A model generated the notes under the pieces. The model saw only the letters and a program-made list of their open reading frames with translations, made no database searches and was not told the origin of the DNA. 59,691 bases of DNA from Planctomycetota bacterium (GTDB lineage: Bacteria > Planctomycetota > Phycisphaerae > Sedimentisphaerales > Anaerobacaceae): NCBI GenBank assembly GCA_030605475.1, contig JAUWIG010000005.1, positions 1-59,691 on the forward strand. Direction: 5' to 3'. Position 1 is the stretch's first letter. Every line of letters starts with the position of its first letter. The position numbers were made by a program, and so were the translations under genes. Positions 7,827-18,086 of this stretch are shown one piece after another.

Positions 7827-8777
7827 ATGAGAAGAAAAGGTTTTACATTAGTTGAGCTACTGGTCGTGATTGCGATAGTAGCTCTGTTGATGGGCATTTT
7901 AATGCCTGCTCTGGCCAGGGTCAGGCAGATTGCCCATCGAATGGTCTGCGGGACGAACCTGTCCTCTCTCGGAAAGGCAATGATGCTCTATTCCAACGAT
8001 AACGATGAGGAATATCCGCGCGCAGGTGGCCAAAAGGCGCTCGGCGTTTGGACCGCCGACGGAAAGATAGCTGCGTGGGACCATTTGCCGGGGGGTGAGA
8101 AGGCTTTCTTGGACGGTACAACCGTTACGGCCAGCTGGTATAGTTTGGTAAAGGGTTATGATGTGACGACGAAGCAGTTTGTTTGCAGGGGCGACGCCGG
8201 GACCAGAGCATTTAAAATGTCTGATATGATGTCAATCCTTGAGCTTGAAGACGTTTGGGATTTCGGTGATGGTAGCAACGACATTTGGCCAGGCTCGTAT
8301 TGCAGCTATTCCTATCATATGCCTTATAATATGGACTCAGCCACCCCAGGGCATCCAATCGGGGTAGTAAGTGACTCCGGCTGTCCTCTTGCTGCCGACA
8401 GGAACCCTTTCGTTGACAAGAATGCCGATGTCTATATCCAGGATAGCGACGTCACCGACCCATCTACAATTTGGGATGACCCCCCAGGCTCAGGCTACAA
8501 TGACACGGAGAAGAAATGGAATGCGGCAGCGCACCAGAGGGAAGGACAAAATGTCCTGTTTAATGATTCCCATGTGACTTTTGAGAGGTATCCCAACGTC
8601 GGTATTGAGAATGATAATATTTGGTTATACTGGGGTGCGGATTGTGATCCGACTGGTGTAAGTCCGAGCGATTCTGTAATGCAGGTTACGAGTGAACAAC
8701 CTACTGGCGACGGATGTTGTGCGCCGTGCAATGAAAGAGATGCGTTCCTGGTGGGTGAGCATAACCGTCCGCATTAG
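7827..8777 (+). CDS. Prepilin-like secreted protein with H-X10-D C-terminal motif
   Basis: AAAGGAG lies just before the ATG. The N-terminus RRKGFTLVELLVVIAIVA is a prepilin signal with cleavage after the glycine and a hydrophobic helix to about residue 30. The 316-residue product ends with HQREGQNVLFNDSHV, a variant of the H-X9-DG motif with one extra residue. Like the 3144 gene, with which it shares the same plan, it probably enters the membrane by the type II secretion/type IV pilus route. Cysteines near the end (CCAPC) could pair. A strong terminator follows. Confidence 0.85.
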   Translation: MRRKGFTLVELLVVIAIVALLMGILMPALARVRQIAHRMVCGTNLSSLGKAMMLYSNDNDEEYPRAGGQKALGVWTADGKIAAWDHLPGGEKAFLDGTTVTASWYSLVKGYDVTTKQFVCRGDAGTRAFKMSDMMSILELEDVWDFGDGSNDIWPGSYCSYSYHMPYNMDSATPGHPIGVVSDSGCPLAADRNPFVDKNADVYIQDSDVTDPSTIWDDPPGSGYNDTEKKWNAAAHQREGQNVLFNDSHVTFERYPNVGIENDNIWLYWGADCDPTGVSPSDSVMQVTSEQPTGDGCCAPCNERDAFLVGEHNRPH

Positions 8778-8813
8778 TAAAGACAGGTTGCTTTTTGGTT
8801 TGGTTATTTACAG

Positions 8814-8850
8814 GCGGCCTTGTGCAATAGAGCATAAGGCCGCTTTTTTA
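8814..8850 (+). terminator. Intrinsic terminator
   Basis: GCGGCCTTGTGC pairs with GCATAAGGCCGC (one mismatch-prone pair in the middle), with a 6-base loop and six T residues after the stem. Confidence 0.9.
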
Positions 8851-8972
8851 TTGATTGGTGATAATTGACGGCTGCAAAAAACGTTAAAAATAATCAATAA
8901 TCAATTCCCAGGATTTGTCTTTGCCGGGCATTTGTGTTAAAGTGTGCAATTTGATTATCAGGGAGCGTGAGA

Positions 8973-10946
8973 TTGGGACAGACGCTTACATACAGGATAC
9001 TTTCGGCCCATCTGGTTGACGGCAAAATCGCTGCCGGTGAGCAGATTGGCATTCGTATTGACCAGACGCTTACGCAGGATGCCACCGGAACGACGGCGTT
9101 TTTGTTGTTTGAATCAATGGGGGCAGGAAGAGTTAGAACTGAGTTGTCGGTCAGCTATATCGACCATAATATGAGCCAATTTGGGCCGGAGAACCACAAC
9201 GACCATTTATATCTGCAAACGGTGGCTGCCAAATCAGGCCTTTACCATTCACGGGCAGGCAATGGTATCTGTCATCAGGTCCATCTGGAGCGGTTTGGCA
9301 GGCCTGGAGCGACACTGCTGGGCAGCGATTCGCACACGCCGACCTGCGGCGGAATTGGTATGCTTGCTATCGGGGCCGGCGGGCTGGATGTGGCAGTGGC
9401 TATGGCGGCAGGACCGTTCTACCTGACCTGCCCGAAAGTCCTTGGCGTCAAATTAACCGGGCACCTGGGTGACTGGGTGGCAGTAAAGGACGTTATTCTT
9501 AAACTGCTCGGTCAACTTTCGACAAAAGGCAATGTGGGCTGGGCGGTCGAATATTTCGGCGAAGGTGCGAAACAGTTGTCTGTGCCGCAGCGGGCGACGA
9601 TAACGAATATGGGAGCGGAGCTGGGCGTAACAACGAGTATCTTTGCCAGTGATGAGCAAACCAGAAAATTCTTAGCCGCCCAGAAGCGGGAAAAAGATTA
9701 TCAGCCGTTGGCAGCCGATGCAGATGCTGAATATGAACGCATCATTGAAATAAATTTGGCCGAACTTGAGCCGATGGCGGCTTGTCCGTCCTCGCCGGAT
9801 AATGTCAAAACCGTTGCCGAAATTGCCGGCGTTCAGATAGGCCAGGTAGTGGTAGGTAGCTGCACGAACTCCAGCTTTGATGATTTAATGATGGTTGCAA
9901 AGATATTAAGGGGCGGGCGGATAAACAATATGGTCGAATTTGCGGTCGCTCCGGGCAGTAGAGAAGTCTTGAATATGTTAGCGGAAAACGGGGCGTTGGC
10001 GGATATGATTTCAGCGGGCGCTCGCATTTTAGAATCAGCCTGCGGCCCCTGCATTGGTCAGGGCTTTTCGCCGGCTGGTGGCGTGGTTAGTCTGCGAACC
10101 TTCAACAGGAATTTTGCAGGCCGAAGCGGGACAACCGACGACCAGGTCTATCTGGTTAGTCCCGAAACAGCAGTCGCTTCAGTTCTGACCGGACGAATTA
10201 CCGACCCGCGTGATTTGCCGAAGTTGTTTGGAATTGAATACCCAAGAATGGAATTGCCGGATGAATTTATCGTCAATGATAGTTTGATGGAAGAGCCTTT
10301 GAGTGAGGAAGAGGCGGCGAACGTGCAGGTTCTGCGCGCGCCCACAATTGTGGTGCCGCAAGTGCCGCCGCCACTGCCGAAAGCACTGCAGGGCAAGGTC
10401 CTGATTAAATGTGGAGATAAAGTAACCACCGACCATATTATGCCGGCCGGTTCTTTCCTGAAGCTGCGCTCAAATGTGCCGGAATACGCAAAGGCCGTTT
10501 TCAATTGTTTTAACGAGCAGGGCAGGCCCACATTTGCCGAACGCGCCATTGAGTTAAAGCAAAAGGGCATTGCTGGTGTCATTGTAGCAGGGGTAAGCTA
10601 TGGCCAGGGTTCGTCAAGAGAGCACGCTGCACTTTGCCCGATGCATTTAGGTGTCCGGGCGGTGATTGCGAAAAGCATTGAGCGAATTCACAAAGCCAAT
10701 CTAATTAACTTCTGTATAGTGCCGATAGAATTCGCCGAGCCGGCTGACTATGACAAAATCAAACCCGACGACCTGCTGCAAATCGACAATCTGCTCGAAG
10801 TGATAAAGGCCGGCGACAAGGTTAAGATTGTCAACAAGACCGGCTCTTATGAATTTGTTGGCAGGTTGGTTCTTTCTGAAAGAGACAGGCAGATTTTGCT
10901 ATCGGCCGGTCTGCTAAATTACACCCGCAGAAAAACCGATGGGTGA
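8973..10946 (+). CDS. acnA: Aconitate hydratase
   Basis: Aconitase isomerises citrate to isocitrate through cis-aconitate in the TCA cycle, using a [4Fe-4S] cluster. Visible signatures: LLGSDSHTPTCGGIGMLAIG, the cluster cysteines in VVGSCTNSS and ACGPCIGQG, and the swivel-domain active-site loop YGQGSSREHAAL. At 657 residues it is the short single-chain form found in Aquifex-like and planctomycete aconitases, not the 890-residue AcnA of E. coli. The TTG at 8973 was chosen because GGGAG lies seven bases upstream; a GTG at 8967 would leave only one base of spacing. The end overlaps the next gene by 8 bases. Confidence 0.93.
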   Translation: MGQTLTYRILSAHLVDGKIAAGEQIGIRIDQTLTQDATGTTAFLLFESMGAGRVRTELSVSYIDHNMSQFGPENHNDHLYLQTVAAKSGLYHSRAGNGICHQVHLERFGRPGATLLGSDSHTPTCGGIGMLAIGAGGLDVAVAMAAGPFYLTCPKVLGVKLTGHLGDWVAVKDVILKLLGQLSTKGNVGWAVEYFGEGAKQLSVPQRATITNMGAELGVTTSIFASDEQTRKFLAAQKREKDYQPLAADADAEYERIIEINLAELEPMAACPSSPDNVKTVAEIAGVQIGQVVVGSCTNSSFDDLMMVAKILRGGRINNMVEFAVAPGSREVLNMLAENGALADMISAGARILESACGPCIGQGFSPAGGVVSLRTFNRNFAGRSGTTDDQVYLVSPETAVASVLTGRITDPRDLPKLFGIEYPRMELPDEFIVNDSLMEEPLSEEEAANVQVLRAPTIVVPQVPPPLPKALQGKVLIKCGDKVTTDHIMPAGSFLKLRSNVPEYAKAVFNCFNEQGRPTFAERAIELKQKGIAGVIVAGVSYGQGSSREHAALCPMHLGVRAVIAKSIERIHKANLINFCIVPIEFAEPADYDKIKPDDLLQIDNLLEVIKAGDKVKIVNKTGSYEFVGRLVLSERDRQILLSAGLLNYTRRKTDG

Positions 10947-11457
10947 GAAAACAATAGCGATTTTTGGAACCGGCAGGGCAGAACCTGGCGATGCGGCTTA
11001 TACACTGGCCGAAGAAACAGGCAAACTGCTGGCCCAGGCTGGTTTCACCATCGCCAACGGCGGATATGGCGGAACAATGTTGGCAGCGGCCAAAGCAGCG
11101 ACCCAGACCGGCGGTAAAACTATCGGCGTTACATGCTCAGCTTTCAGGGCAAAACCCAATGAATATATCACTCGTGAGATTGTTACCAATTCGCTGGACG
11201 AACGGCTCGATACATTGATAAAATTAGGGCAGGCCTACGTGGTTTTGCCAGGCGGCACAGGCACAATGCTCGAATTGGCAAAGGTCTGGGAATTAAAAAA
11301 CAAGGGCTTTCTACAAGAACGCAAACCGATTATACTTGTCGGTGCATTTTGGAAGCCGCTTGTTGATTTGATTGCGACAGAAGACCCCGACAGCAGGCGG
11401 TATATACACGTTGCGGCCGGGCCAGGTGAAGTTAAAGATATTTTGGTTAGTGGCTGA
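10939..11457 (+). CDS. LOG-family protein (TIGR00725-like nucleotide phosphoribohydrolase-type fold)
   Basis: The 172-residue protein begins with a Rossmann-like IAIFGTGRAEPGD and carries the family motif PGGTGTMLELAKVWEL, matching PGGxGTxxE of LOG proteins, once misnamed lysine decarboxylases. Characterised members release the base from nucleoside 5'-monophosphates; the substrate here is unknown. Its ATG lies inside the last codons of the aconitase gene, so the two are co-translated. Confidence 0.85.
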   Translation: MGEKTIAIFGTGRAEPGDAAYTLAEETGKLLAQAGFTIANGGYGGTMLAAAKAATQTGGKTIGVTCSAFRAKPNEYITREIVTNSLDERLDTLIKLGQAYVVLPGGTGTMLELAKVWELKNKGFLQERKPIILVGAFWKPLVDLIATEDPDSRRYIHVAAGPGEVKDILVSG

Positions 11458-11509
11458 GAAAATCGCCAATTGCTGATTTCTAAATTCCAATTGAAAATCG
11501 AAAATTGCA

Positions 11510-12322
11510 ATGGCTAAAAATCTGATAATATCTATTTTAGCAGCCTTTTTTGTAAGCACAGTGTCGCCCAGGGTGGTGGCCGGCGGTCCGAAAAAGGCTA
11601 AACCGCTAACTGACGGTTTTGTTCTGGCCGGCGTCGATGGTAAATTGACCGGCGACGACGGCAACAGATGGTTCTTTGAATTTGATTCGGACGTAGGCGA
11701 TGATAAAGGCCGGGTCTGCGCCGGGGCGAGGTTGGAGCTTTTGCCGTCAGCGGCGTTGGAAAAGATAATCGCTGATATGGAAGAACGTTCCTGGGTAAGC
11801 TATCGGCTCTGGGGCAGGGCCACAAGATACAAGGGCAAAAATTTCATATTCCCAATTTACTTTTTGCCCATCAGTGAAATCGAACGGCCACAGCCTCCAG
11901 CACCGAAAGAATCGCAACAGCGAAAGGCCGAGCTGATTATAAATGAGCCAAACGATGCATTAACCATACCAGAGGAGATAGTAGCGAAGCTGGTGACCAG
12001 GCGGATTGTCCGCACCGACCAGTTGAGAAAAGGGTTGGAATTGAAAGTAGATTGCATCTTGGCTGACAGAATCGGCCTTATAGTTAGGCAGGCTGACGGC
12101 GGGCTCGTATTTGTTCTTGACGCTCTCGGTCGGGGTATCCAGCAAATTTCGTTTCCATTGCTACCCTGTTGGGCTTTGGAGCGAGCACATCAGGAGCAGT
12201 CCGCTGAGCCAGACCCTTTGCGGTTCAAAGTATCAGGAGTTGTTACCAGATATAAAGGCCGGTATTATCTGCTGCTGCAGCGGGCAGCACGACTTTACAG
12301 CCACGAAAACTTCGGCAGATAG
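11510..12322 (+). CDS. Exported protein of unknown function
   Basis: A signal peptide is plain: positive start MAKNL, hydrophobic core IISILAAFFVSTV and a likely cut after VVAG near residue 25. The 270-residue mature part contains two similar segments of about 30 residues that end in RATRYKGKNFIFPIYFLPI and VVTRYKGRYYLLLQRAARL, which suggests an internal duplication. No lipobox or PEP-CTERM is present, so it is probably periplasmic. It lies downstream of acnA and the LOG gene on the same strand with a 52-base gap; a role cannot be assigned. Confidence 0.7.
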   Translation: MAKNLIISILAAFFVSTVSPRVVAGGPKKAKPLTDGFVLAGVDGKLTGDDGNRWFFEFDSDVGDDKGRVCAGARLELLPSAALEKIIADMEERSWVSYRLWGRATRYKGKNFIFPIYFLPISEIERPQPPAPKESQQRKAELIINEPNDALTIPEEIVAKLVTRRIVRTDQLRKGLELKVDCILADRIGLIVRQADGGLVFVLDALGRGIQQISFPLLPCWALERAHQEQSAEPDPLRFKVSGVVTRYKGRYYLLLQRAARLYSHENFGR

Positions 12323-12377
12323 AAAATAGAATCAGCCACAGAGAGCACAGAGAAAGTAAAAAATAAAGGGAAAAACT

Positions 12378-13688
12378 GTGACCCACGAACTTGACCAAAT
12401 CCTAATTTCACCGTCAGAAAGATTGGTAGAGATTCGTTCGGCAGTGATGCAAGCGGCGACATTTGATAGTGTTAGCGACGAGGGAAAGCAGGTATTGAAC
12501 ATTATCAACGAGGTTAGGTATAGGAAGGATACGGCTGTAGCGGAGTATACAAAGGAATATGATGATATTGAGTTATCACCCGATGAGTTTAGGGTTTCCA
12601 AAGAAGATCTGGAAAAAGCTCACAAGGAAATAGAAAAAAACCTTTTGGCATCACTCCGACAGGCAATTGAAAATGTTAAAAGATATCAGACTGAAATTTT
12701 CACTGGCAATAACAAAAGGTGTTCCGGGGGGACACGAATTAAATATACCCCTATAGAAAGGGTCGGCATCTGTGTACCCGGCGCTTCGGCTCCGCTACCC
12801 TCAACAGTTATAATGACAGCAGTGCCAGCGATAGTAGCAGGTGTAAAGCCAGAGAACATTGTCATAGTTTCGCCACCGAGATACAACGGCAGCATCCATC
12901 CCATAATTTTAGCAACTTGCCACTAATTAAAAATCAAAAAGGTTTATCGAGTCGGTGGGGCACAGGCGGTAGCGGCTTTGGCATTTGGAACAGATACTAT
13001 CCCCAATGTAGATAAAATTGTCGGACCCGGTAATAAGTGGGTGCAAACGGCCAAGAAAAAGGTGATTGGGCTGGCAGGTATTGATTCGATAGCAGGGCCA
13101 AGTGAAGTATTGATAATTGCCAACGATAAAGCGAACGCTGCCTGGGTGGCAGCAGATATGTTAAGCCAGGCAGAGCATGCACCGGGTAGCGCAGTCGTAT
13201 TTACGGATTCGAAGAAGTTTGCTGAGAAAGTTCTTGGTGAACTTAAAAGTCAGGTAGAGAAGTTGGATCGGTCAAAGGAGACTATCGAGTGCTTGAAGGA
13301 ATTGGGTCTAATTGTTTTCTTTGAGAATATGGATAATGTGATTGAATGGGCGAATAATTTCGCGATGGAACATTTAGAGATTCAGTGCGGCGATGAAAGC
13401 AAAAAGATTGCTGACAAAATCAAAAACGCTGGGGCAATCTTCATCGGTGATTATAGTCCGGTGGCAGTTGGTGACTACTGGGCTGGTCCGAGCCATACCT
13501 TGCCTACAGGTATAACTGCAAGGTTCTTTAGTGCCTTAACTGCCAACGATTTTATCAAGTCAACAAGTATTATCGAATATGATAAAGAAAAATTAGCCAA
13601 AAGTGCTGAAGATATTATTCGCTTAGCCCAAGCCGAAGGCCTCGACGCACACGCAAAAAGTATAAAAATCCGACAGCAAGAGAAGTGA
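12378..13688 (+). pseudogene. hisD: Histidinol dehydrogenase interrupted by one in-frame TAA
   Basis: A full-length HisD frame of 437 codons runs from GTG 12378 to 13688, broken only by TAA at 12924-12926. Upstream: the family segment ERVGICVPGASAPLPSTVIM. Downstream, in the same frame: YRVGGAQAVAALAFGT, KIVGPGNKWVQTAKK, DSIAGPSEVLI and GPSHTLPTG. Comparison with typical HisD places the stop where a single hydrophobic or Gln residue stands, so this is a one-base nonsense change, not a frameshift. HisD oxidises histidinol to histidine. Either the gene is dead, or two halves are made (no ribosome site for the second), or the base is a sequencing error. No other his genes are nearby. Confidence 0.85.
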
Positions 13689-13691
13689 TTA

Positions 13692-16409
13692 TTAGCTCGC
13701 CAATTTTTCTTTTATCAGTTCCGTGGCCTTGGCCAGTGCATCGTCGATTCTTTCTAGTTTTTTACCGCCGGCCTGTGCCATTTGGGCTCGCCCACCGCCG
13801 CCACCGTCCACTATTGGGGCAATTTGCTTGACTATGTCACCGGCCTTTAAGCCTTTTTTAACCAAATCGTCCGTGACACCTGCCAGCAGTGTTGCCCTGC
13901 CTTCCATCTCAAAGCCAAGGACAATAGCAGCGGATTTTGCTTTCTTTTTGAGCATATCAATAGCGGCTCGCCCCTGTTCGAGAGAAATTGTTGAAACCCG
14001 GCCAATGATTACAGATGTCCCGCCGATTTTCTCACACTTTTCCAGAAGCTGTTTTGCTTCGGCCATCGTATCACTACCGGTTTGTTTTGAGGCGGATTTT
14101 AGCTCTTTGGTGAGCTTCTTATTGTCTTTTATTAGCTGCTCAATCCTGCCAACCAGTACCTCGGCAGGAACCTTCAGCTTCACTGAAAGCTCATCGACAA
14201 TCTCGCTTCGCTGTTCGAGATACCTGGTGAGCCCGGAGTCGGTCAGTGCGGTAATTCTTCTGACGCCTGCTGAAATACTTTCTTCTTTGATTATCTTGAA
14301 GCCGCCGATAGAGCCGATTTTATCGACGTGCGTCCCGCCGCAAAACTCTTTGCTAAACGCCTCTTTAAGCTGGTCATCATCCTTAGCACCAATAGCCACT
14401 ACCCGAACCTCTGTACCGTATTTCTCGCCAAATAGTGCCGTTGCACCGAGCTTTTGTGCTTTCTTCCTGGGCATTACCACACAGGTTACGGTCAGGTCTG
14501 CTGCGATTTTTTCTCTGACCAGAATCTCAACCTTTTTTATCTGCTCACGGCTCAGTGCTTTGGGGCAGGTAAAGTCGAATCTCAAATAATCCGGCCCAAC
14601 GAGGCTGCCCTGCTGTGCCACCGATTTGCCGACAACCTCTTGCAAGGCCAATTGAAGCAGGTGTGTGGCGGTATGATTTTTCTTCGTCGAGTTCCTGTCT
14701 TTACTGACGATTGCCTTTACCTTTTCACCGATGCTAAATGTCCCTTCTGCAACTCGGCCTTTGTGAATGACGCAGTTGGCTATCTTTGTAGTGTCCTCAA
14801 CGATAAATCGTCCGTGCTCGGATTCCAAATGTCCGCAGTCGCCGACCTGTCCTCCCGCTTCGGCATAGAAGCAGGTTCTGTCAAGAACAATCCCAACATC
14901 TTCGCCGGTTTCAATCCGGCCCTGGTTTTTGAAACCCTCACTATCAATCCAGCCGATTAGCTTACTGTCGCACTGGTCAGCGTGGTATTTATGCAGGTCT
15001 TCAGTTGCTGGCAGTTCTGCATCGGCTAAGGTTACCATTAGCGAAACGTCCTTTTGAGCTGCCCTTGCCCGCTGTCTTTGCTCTTCCATCAGTTCGTCAA
15101 ATTTGGCTGTGTCAACTTTCAGTTTGCGCTCTTCAGCCATAAGCTGCGTCAAATCAAGGGGAAAGCCGTAGGTGTCGTAAAGCTGAAAAGCATCTTCGCC
15201 GCTGATGGTCTTATTGATGCTCTTTTCGGTTCGTTTGGCAGCAGTATTGAAGATTTCAATACCCCTGTCGAGTGTTCTGCCGAAACTTTCTTCTTCAGAT
15301 TCGATTACCGTTGAGACGTAGTCAGCTCTTTCTTTTATCTCGCCGAACGCCTCGCCTAAGCAATCAGCAACTGTCGGCACAAGTTTATACATAAACGGCT
15401 CGTGCATTCCCATCTCTCTGCCAAACCTCGCAGCCCGGCGAAGTATTCGCCGAATAACATAGCCACGCCCCTCATTAGAGGGGGTTGCTCCATCGGTTAT
15501 TGCGAAGACCAGCGCGCGAATGTGGTCGGATACAACCCTGAAGGCATTATCAATCTTATTGTTCAGCCGGGATGTATATTTGTGGCCGGTCTGCTCACTT
15601 AGGCAATCGATTACAGGCATAAACAAATCAGTGTCATAGTTGCTCTTTTTTTTCTGAAGTACCGCAGCGATTCTTTCCAGGCCCGCACCGGTATCGACGT
15701 ATTTGGCGCCTAATTCGGAGAGCTCGCCGTCCTCGCTGTGGTTATATTGTATAAAGACAAGATTCCATAGCTCTATGAATCGGGCACAACCGCTGTTGAC
15801 GCCGCACTTGTGGCCGGGTACATCTTTTTTGTCGCACATATCAGGACCAAGGTCGATATGTATTTCACTGCAGGGACCGCAGGGGCCGGTATCACCCATC
15901 TCCCAGAAATTGTCTTTTCTCCCGAAAGCCAGGACTCTGTCAGCGGATATTGGGGTTACTTTTGTCCACAGCCCTTTGGCTTCGTCATCTCTGGGCAGAC
16001 CGCCAGCTTGGTCGCCTGCGAAAACCGTTGCCCACAAACGGTCCGGCTCGATGTCCCAAACTTTTGTAAAGAGTTCCCAGGCCCACTCGATTGCCTCTGC
16101 CTTGAAATAGTCATCGAACGACCAGTTACCTAACATCTCAAAGAAGGTGTGGTGATAGCTGTCATGTCCCACTTCCTCAAGGTCGTTATGCTTGCCGCTT
16201 ACACGCAGGCATTTTTGACTGTTGACCACCCGGCGGTGTTCCGGCGGGGTCAGTCCTAAGAAAACATTTTTGAACTGATTCATTCCCGCATTGGCAAAAA
16301 GCAGAGTATCGTCGTTGATGGGCACTATGGGCGAGCTGGGGACGAATTCGTGTCCTCTGTTCTTGAAAAAATCTATAAAGCCGCTTCTAATCTGCTTTGC
16401 GCTTAGCAT
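13692..16409 (-). CDS. alaS: Alanyl-tRNA synthetase
   Basis: At 905 residues the length is normal. It carries the class II motifs (HTFFEMLGNWSFDDYF, then RALVFAITDGATPSNEGRGYV), the editing-domain zinc site HTATHLLQLAL with the later FCGGTHVDKIG, and the C-terminal DHH-associated glycine-rich end VDGGGGGRAQMAQAGG. It charges tRNA-Ala and clears mischarged Ser or Gly. It is the last gene of a minus-strand operon, 15 bases after recA, and ends 3 bases from the convergent hisD relic. Confidence 0.97.
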   Translation of the reverse strand: MLSAKQIRSGFIDFFKNRGHEFVPSSPIVPINDDTLLFANAGMNQFKNVFLGLTPPEHRRVVNSQKCLRVSGKHNDLEEVGHDSYHHTFFEMLGNWSFDDYFKAEAIEWAWELFTKVWDIEPDRLWATVFAGDQAGGLPRDDEAKGLWTKVTPISADRVLAFGRKDNFWEMGDTGPCGPCSEIHIDLGPDMCDKKDVPGHKCGVNSGCARFIELWNLVFIQYNHSEDGELSELGAKYVDTGAGLERIAAVLQKKKSNYDTDLFMPVIDCLSEQTGHKYTSRLNNKIDNAFRVVSDHIRALVFAITDGATPSNEGRGYVIRRILRRAARFGREMGMHEPFMYKLVPTVADCLGEAFGEIKERADYVSTVIESEEESFGRTLDRGIEIFNTAAKRTEKSINKTISGEDAFQLYDTYGFPLDLTQLMAEERKLKVDTAKFDELMEEQRQRARAAQKDVSLMVTLADAELPATEDLHKYHADQCDSKLIGWIDSEGFKNQGRIETGEDVGIVLDRTCFYAEAGGQVGDCGHLESEHGRFIVEDTTKIANCVIHKGRVAEGTFSIGEKVKAIVSKDRNSTKKNHTATHLLQLALQEVVGKSVAQQGSLVGPDYLRFDFTCPKALSREQIKKVEILVREKIAADLTVTCVVMPRKKAQKLGATALFGEKYGTEVRVVAIGAKDDDQLKEAFSKEFCGGTHVDKIGSIGGFKIIKEESISAGVRRITALTDSGLTRYLEQRSEIVDELSVKLKVPAEVLVGRIEQLIKDNKKLTKELKSASKQTGSDTMAEAKQLLEKCEKIGGTSVIIGRVSTISLEQGRAAIDMLKKKAKSAAIVLGFEMEGRATLLAGVTDDLVKKGLKAGDIVKQIAPIVDGGGGGRAQMAQAGGKKLERIDDALAKATELIKEKLAS

Positions 16410-16424
16410 CTCATATCTCGTATT

Positions 16425-17459
16425 TTACGCCAGGCCTTTGGCAACAAGGATTTTGTCTTTTATCTCCTCGCACAAATCTTCGTTTTCAGCTAAATATTTC
16501 TTGGCGTTTTCTCTGCCCTGGCCAATCCGCATGTCGCCGTAGTTTAGCCAGGCGCCGCTTCTTTCGATAACATTACAATCGAGTCCCATATCAATCAAAT
16601 CGCCTTCATAGCTGATTCCGCTATCAAACATAAGGTCAAACTCGCTCTCACGGAAGGGCGGTGCTATTTTGTTCTTTACAACTCTGGCTCTTATCCTGCT
16701 GCCAACGGCACCGGTGCTGTCTTTTAAGGTCGTTAATCGTCTCAGGTCAATGCGTACAGAGCTATAGAATTTCAATGCCCTGCCCCCCGGGGTCGTCTCT
16801 GGGTTGCCGAACATCACGCCGATTTTCATACGGATTTGATTTATAAAGATAAGGGAGGTTTTGCTTTTGCCGATAACAGCGGTAAGCTTTCTCATTGCCT
16901 GACTCATTAATCTCGCCTGAAGCGCCATGTGGGCGTCACCCATCTCACCTTCAATTTCTGCCTTTGGTGTAAGTGCGGCAACTGAGTCAATAACTATAAC
17001 GTCGACGGAATTGGATCTGATTAGCATCTCGGTTATCTCAAGGGCCTGCTCACCGGTGTCGGGCTGGCTGACCAGCAGGCCGCTTACATCGACACCAAGC
17101 CGTTTGGCCCAGGTTGTGTCAAGGGCGTGTTCAGCATCGATAAATGCGGCCACGCCGCCCAATTGCTGGGCGCTTGCGATGACGTGAAGTGCCAGCGTGG
17201 TTTTGCCGGACGACTCAGGGCCGAAAAGCTCAGTAACCCTGCCGCGAGGGATACCCACGCCGCCGAGAGCAATGTCCAGCGATAGTGAGCCGGTGGGGAT
17301 ACCTTTAATTTTGGCGTATTTATGCTCGTCCATGCGCATAATAGCGCCTTGGCCGTATTGCTTCTCGATTTGTGCAACCACACGCTCAAGTGCGGTTTCT
17401 TTACCGGTTACTTTGTCGATTGCTTTCGATGGTTTCTGAAGTTTTTTTGTCTTTACCAT
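16425..17459 (-). CDS. recA: Recombinase RecA
   Basis: The 344-residue protein has Walker [10 protein letters not shown] at residues 80-88, the Walker B-like [10 protein letters not shown], the DNA-binding loop [16 protein letters not shown], and [14 protein letters not shown] followed by [11 protein letters not shown]. It forms filaments on single-stranded DNA and drives strand exchange and LexA cleavage. GGAG lies upstream of the ATG. No LexA-type box was seen in the 39-base gap before it, so any damage control would act further upstream. It sits between thpR and alaS in one operon. Confidence 0.98.
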   Translation of the reverse strand: MVKTKKLQKPSKAIDKVTGKETALERVVAQIEKQYGQGAIMRMDEHKYAKIKGIPTGSLSLDIALGGVGIPRGRVTELFGPESSGKTTLALHVIASAQQLGGVAAFIDAEHALDTTWAKRLGVDVSGLLVSQPDTGEQALEITEMLIRSNSVDVIVIDSVAALTPKAEIEGEMGDAHMALQARLMSQAMRKLTAVIGKSKTSLIFINQIRMKIGVMFGNPETTPGGRALKFYSSVRIDLRRLTTLKDSTGAVGSRIRARVVKNKIAPPFRESEFDLMFDSGISYEGDLIDMGLDCNVIERSGAWLNYGDMRIGQGRENAKKYLAENEDLCEEIKDKILVAKGLA

Positions 17460-17498
17460 TTTCCCAATCTCCTATTATTTCGCATCCCGTATTTCGCT

Positions 17499-18071
17499 TC
17501 ACACTTCACGCATTTTGTAATTGCCTAACACAGTGTAAATAGGGCCTTTCGGCGTTAACTGGCTCTGATAGACCAAAACCGAATCAGCCGCCATAACGCC
17601 GAGCTTGAAATCCTTGTAGTCTTCGGATATCTGCGCCAGTTTTACACCTGCCGCCGGCTTTCTTATTCTGCACAGAGTCAAGTGGCCGGAAAACGCTCTT
17701 GCCTCCTCGGGCCAGCCGGCCAGAGCCAGTTGTTGCTCAAGGTCTTTTTGCAGCCGGCCCAGATTATTGCTTCGGTCACCGATACCAACCCATAAGACTT
17801 TAGCACTTCTGCCGCCGAAATAACCGACCGATTCTATGTCCAGCTCAAAGTTTTTATGTCTGTCGGCAACATCTTTGACGATATTACAAATCTCAACGAC
17901 TTTTGCATCTTCTACTTCGCCTAAGAACTTTAGCGTCAGGTGTATATTCTCTGGGCTTATCCACTTGACGTCGCTTTTTTTAATATCAGCGCTGCTTTGC
18001 AACTGCTGCTGCAAATCGCTTAGGCCCGCTCTGTTCTTCTCGTCAATATCTATCGCTATAAAACACCGCAT
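17499..18071 (-). CDS. thpR: RNA 2',3'-cyclic phosphodiesterase (2H phosphoesterase)
   Basis: The 190-residue protein has the two H-x-T/S motifs that define 2H phosphoesterases: HLTLKFLGEV near residue 50 and HLTLCRIRKP near residue 135, with the family start MRCFIAIDI. ThpR/LigT opens 2',3'-cyclic phosphates on RNA ends. It lies 39 bases upstream of recA and 15 bases downstream of a sugar kinase, all on the minus strand. Confidence 0.93.
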   Translation of the reverse strand: MRCFIAIDIDEKNRAGLSDLQQQLQSSADIKKSDVKWISPENIHLTLKFLGEVEDAKVVEICNIVKDVADRHKNFELDIESVGYFGGRSAKVLWVGIGDRSNNLGRLQKDLEQQLALAGWPEEARAFSGHLTLCRIRKPAAGVKLAQISEDYKDFKLGVMAADSVLVYQSQLTPKGPIYTVLGNYKMREV

Positions 18072-18086
18072 TATATCATTAACCGG

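Noticed and set aside
17460-17520. LexA box upstream of recA
   Set aside because: No GAAC-N4-GTTC or CTGT-N8-ACAG type palindrome could be found in the gap; recA seems to be read from the gltX operon promoter.
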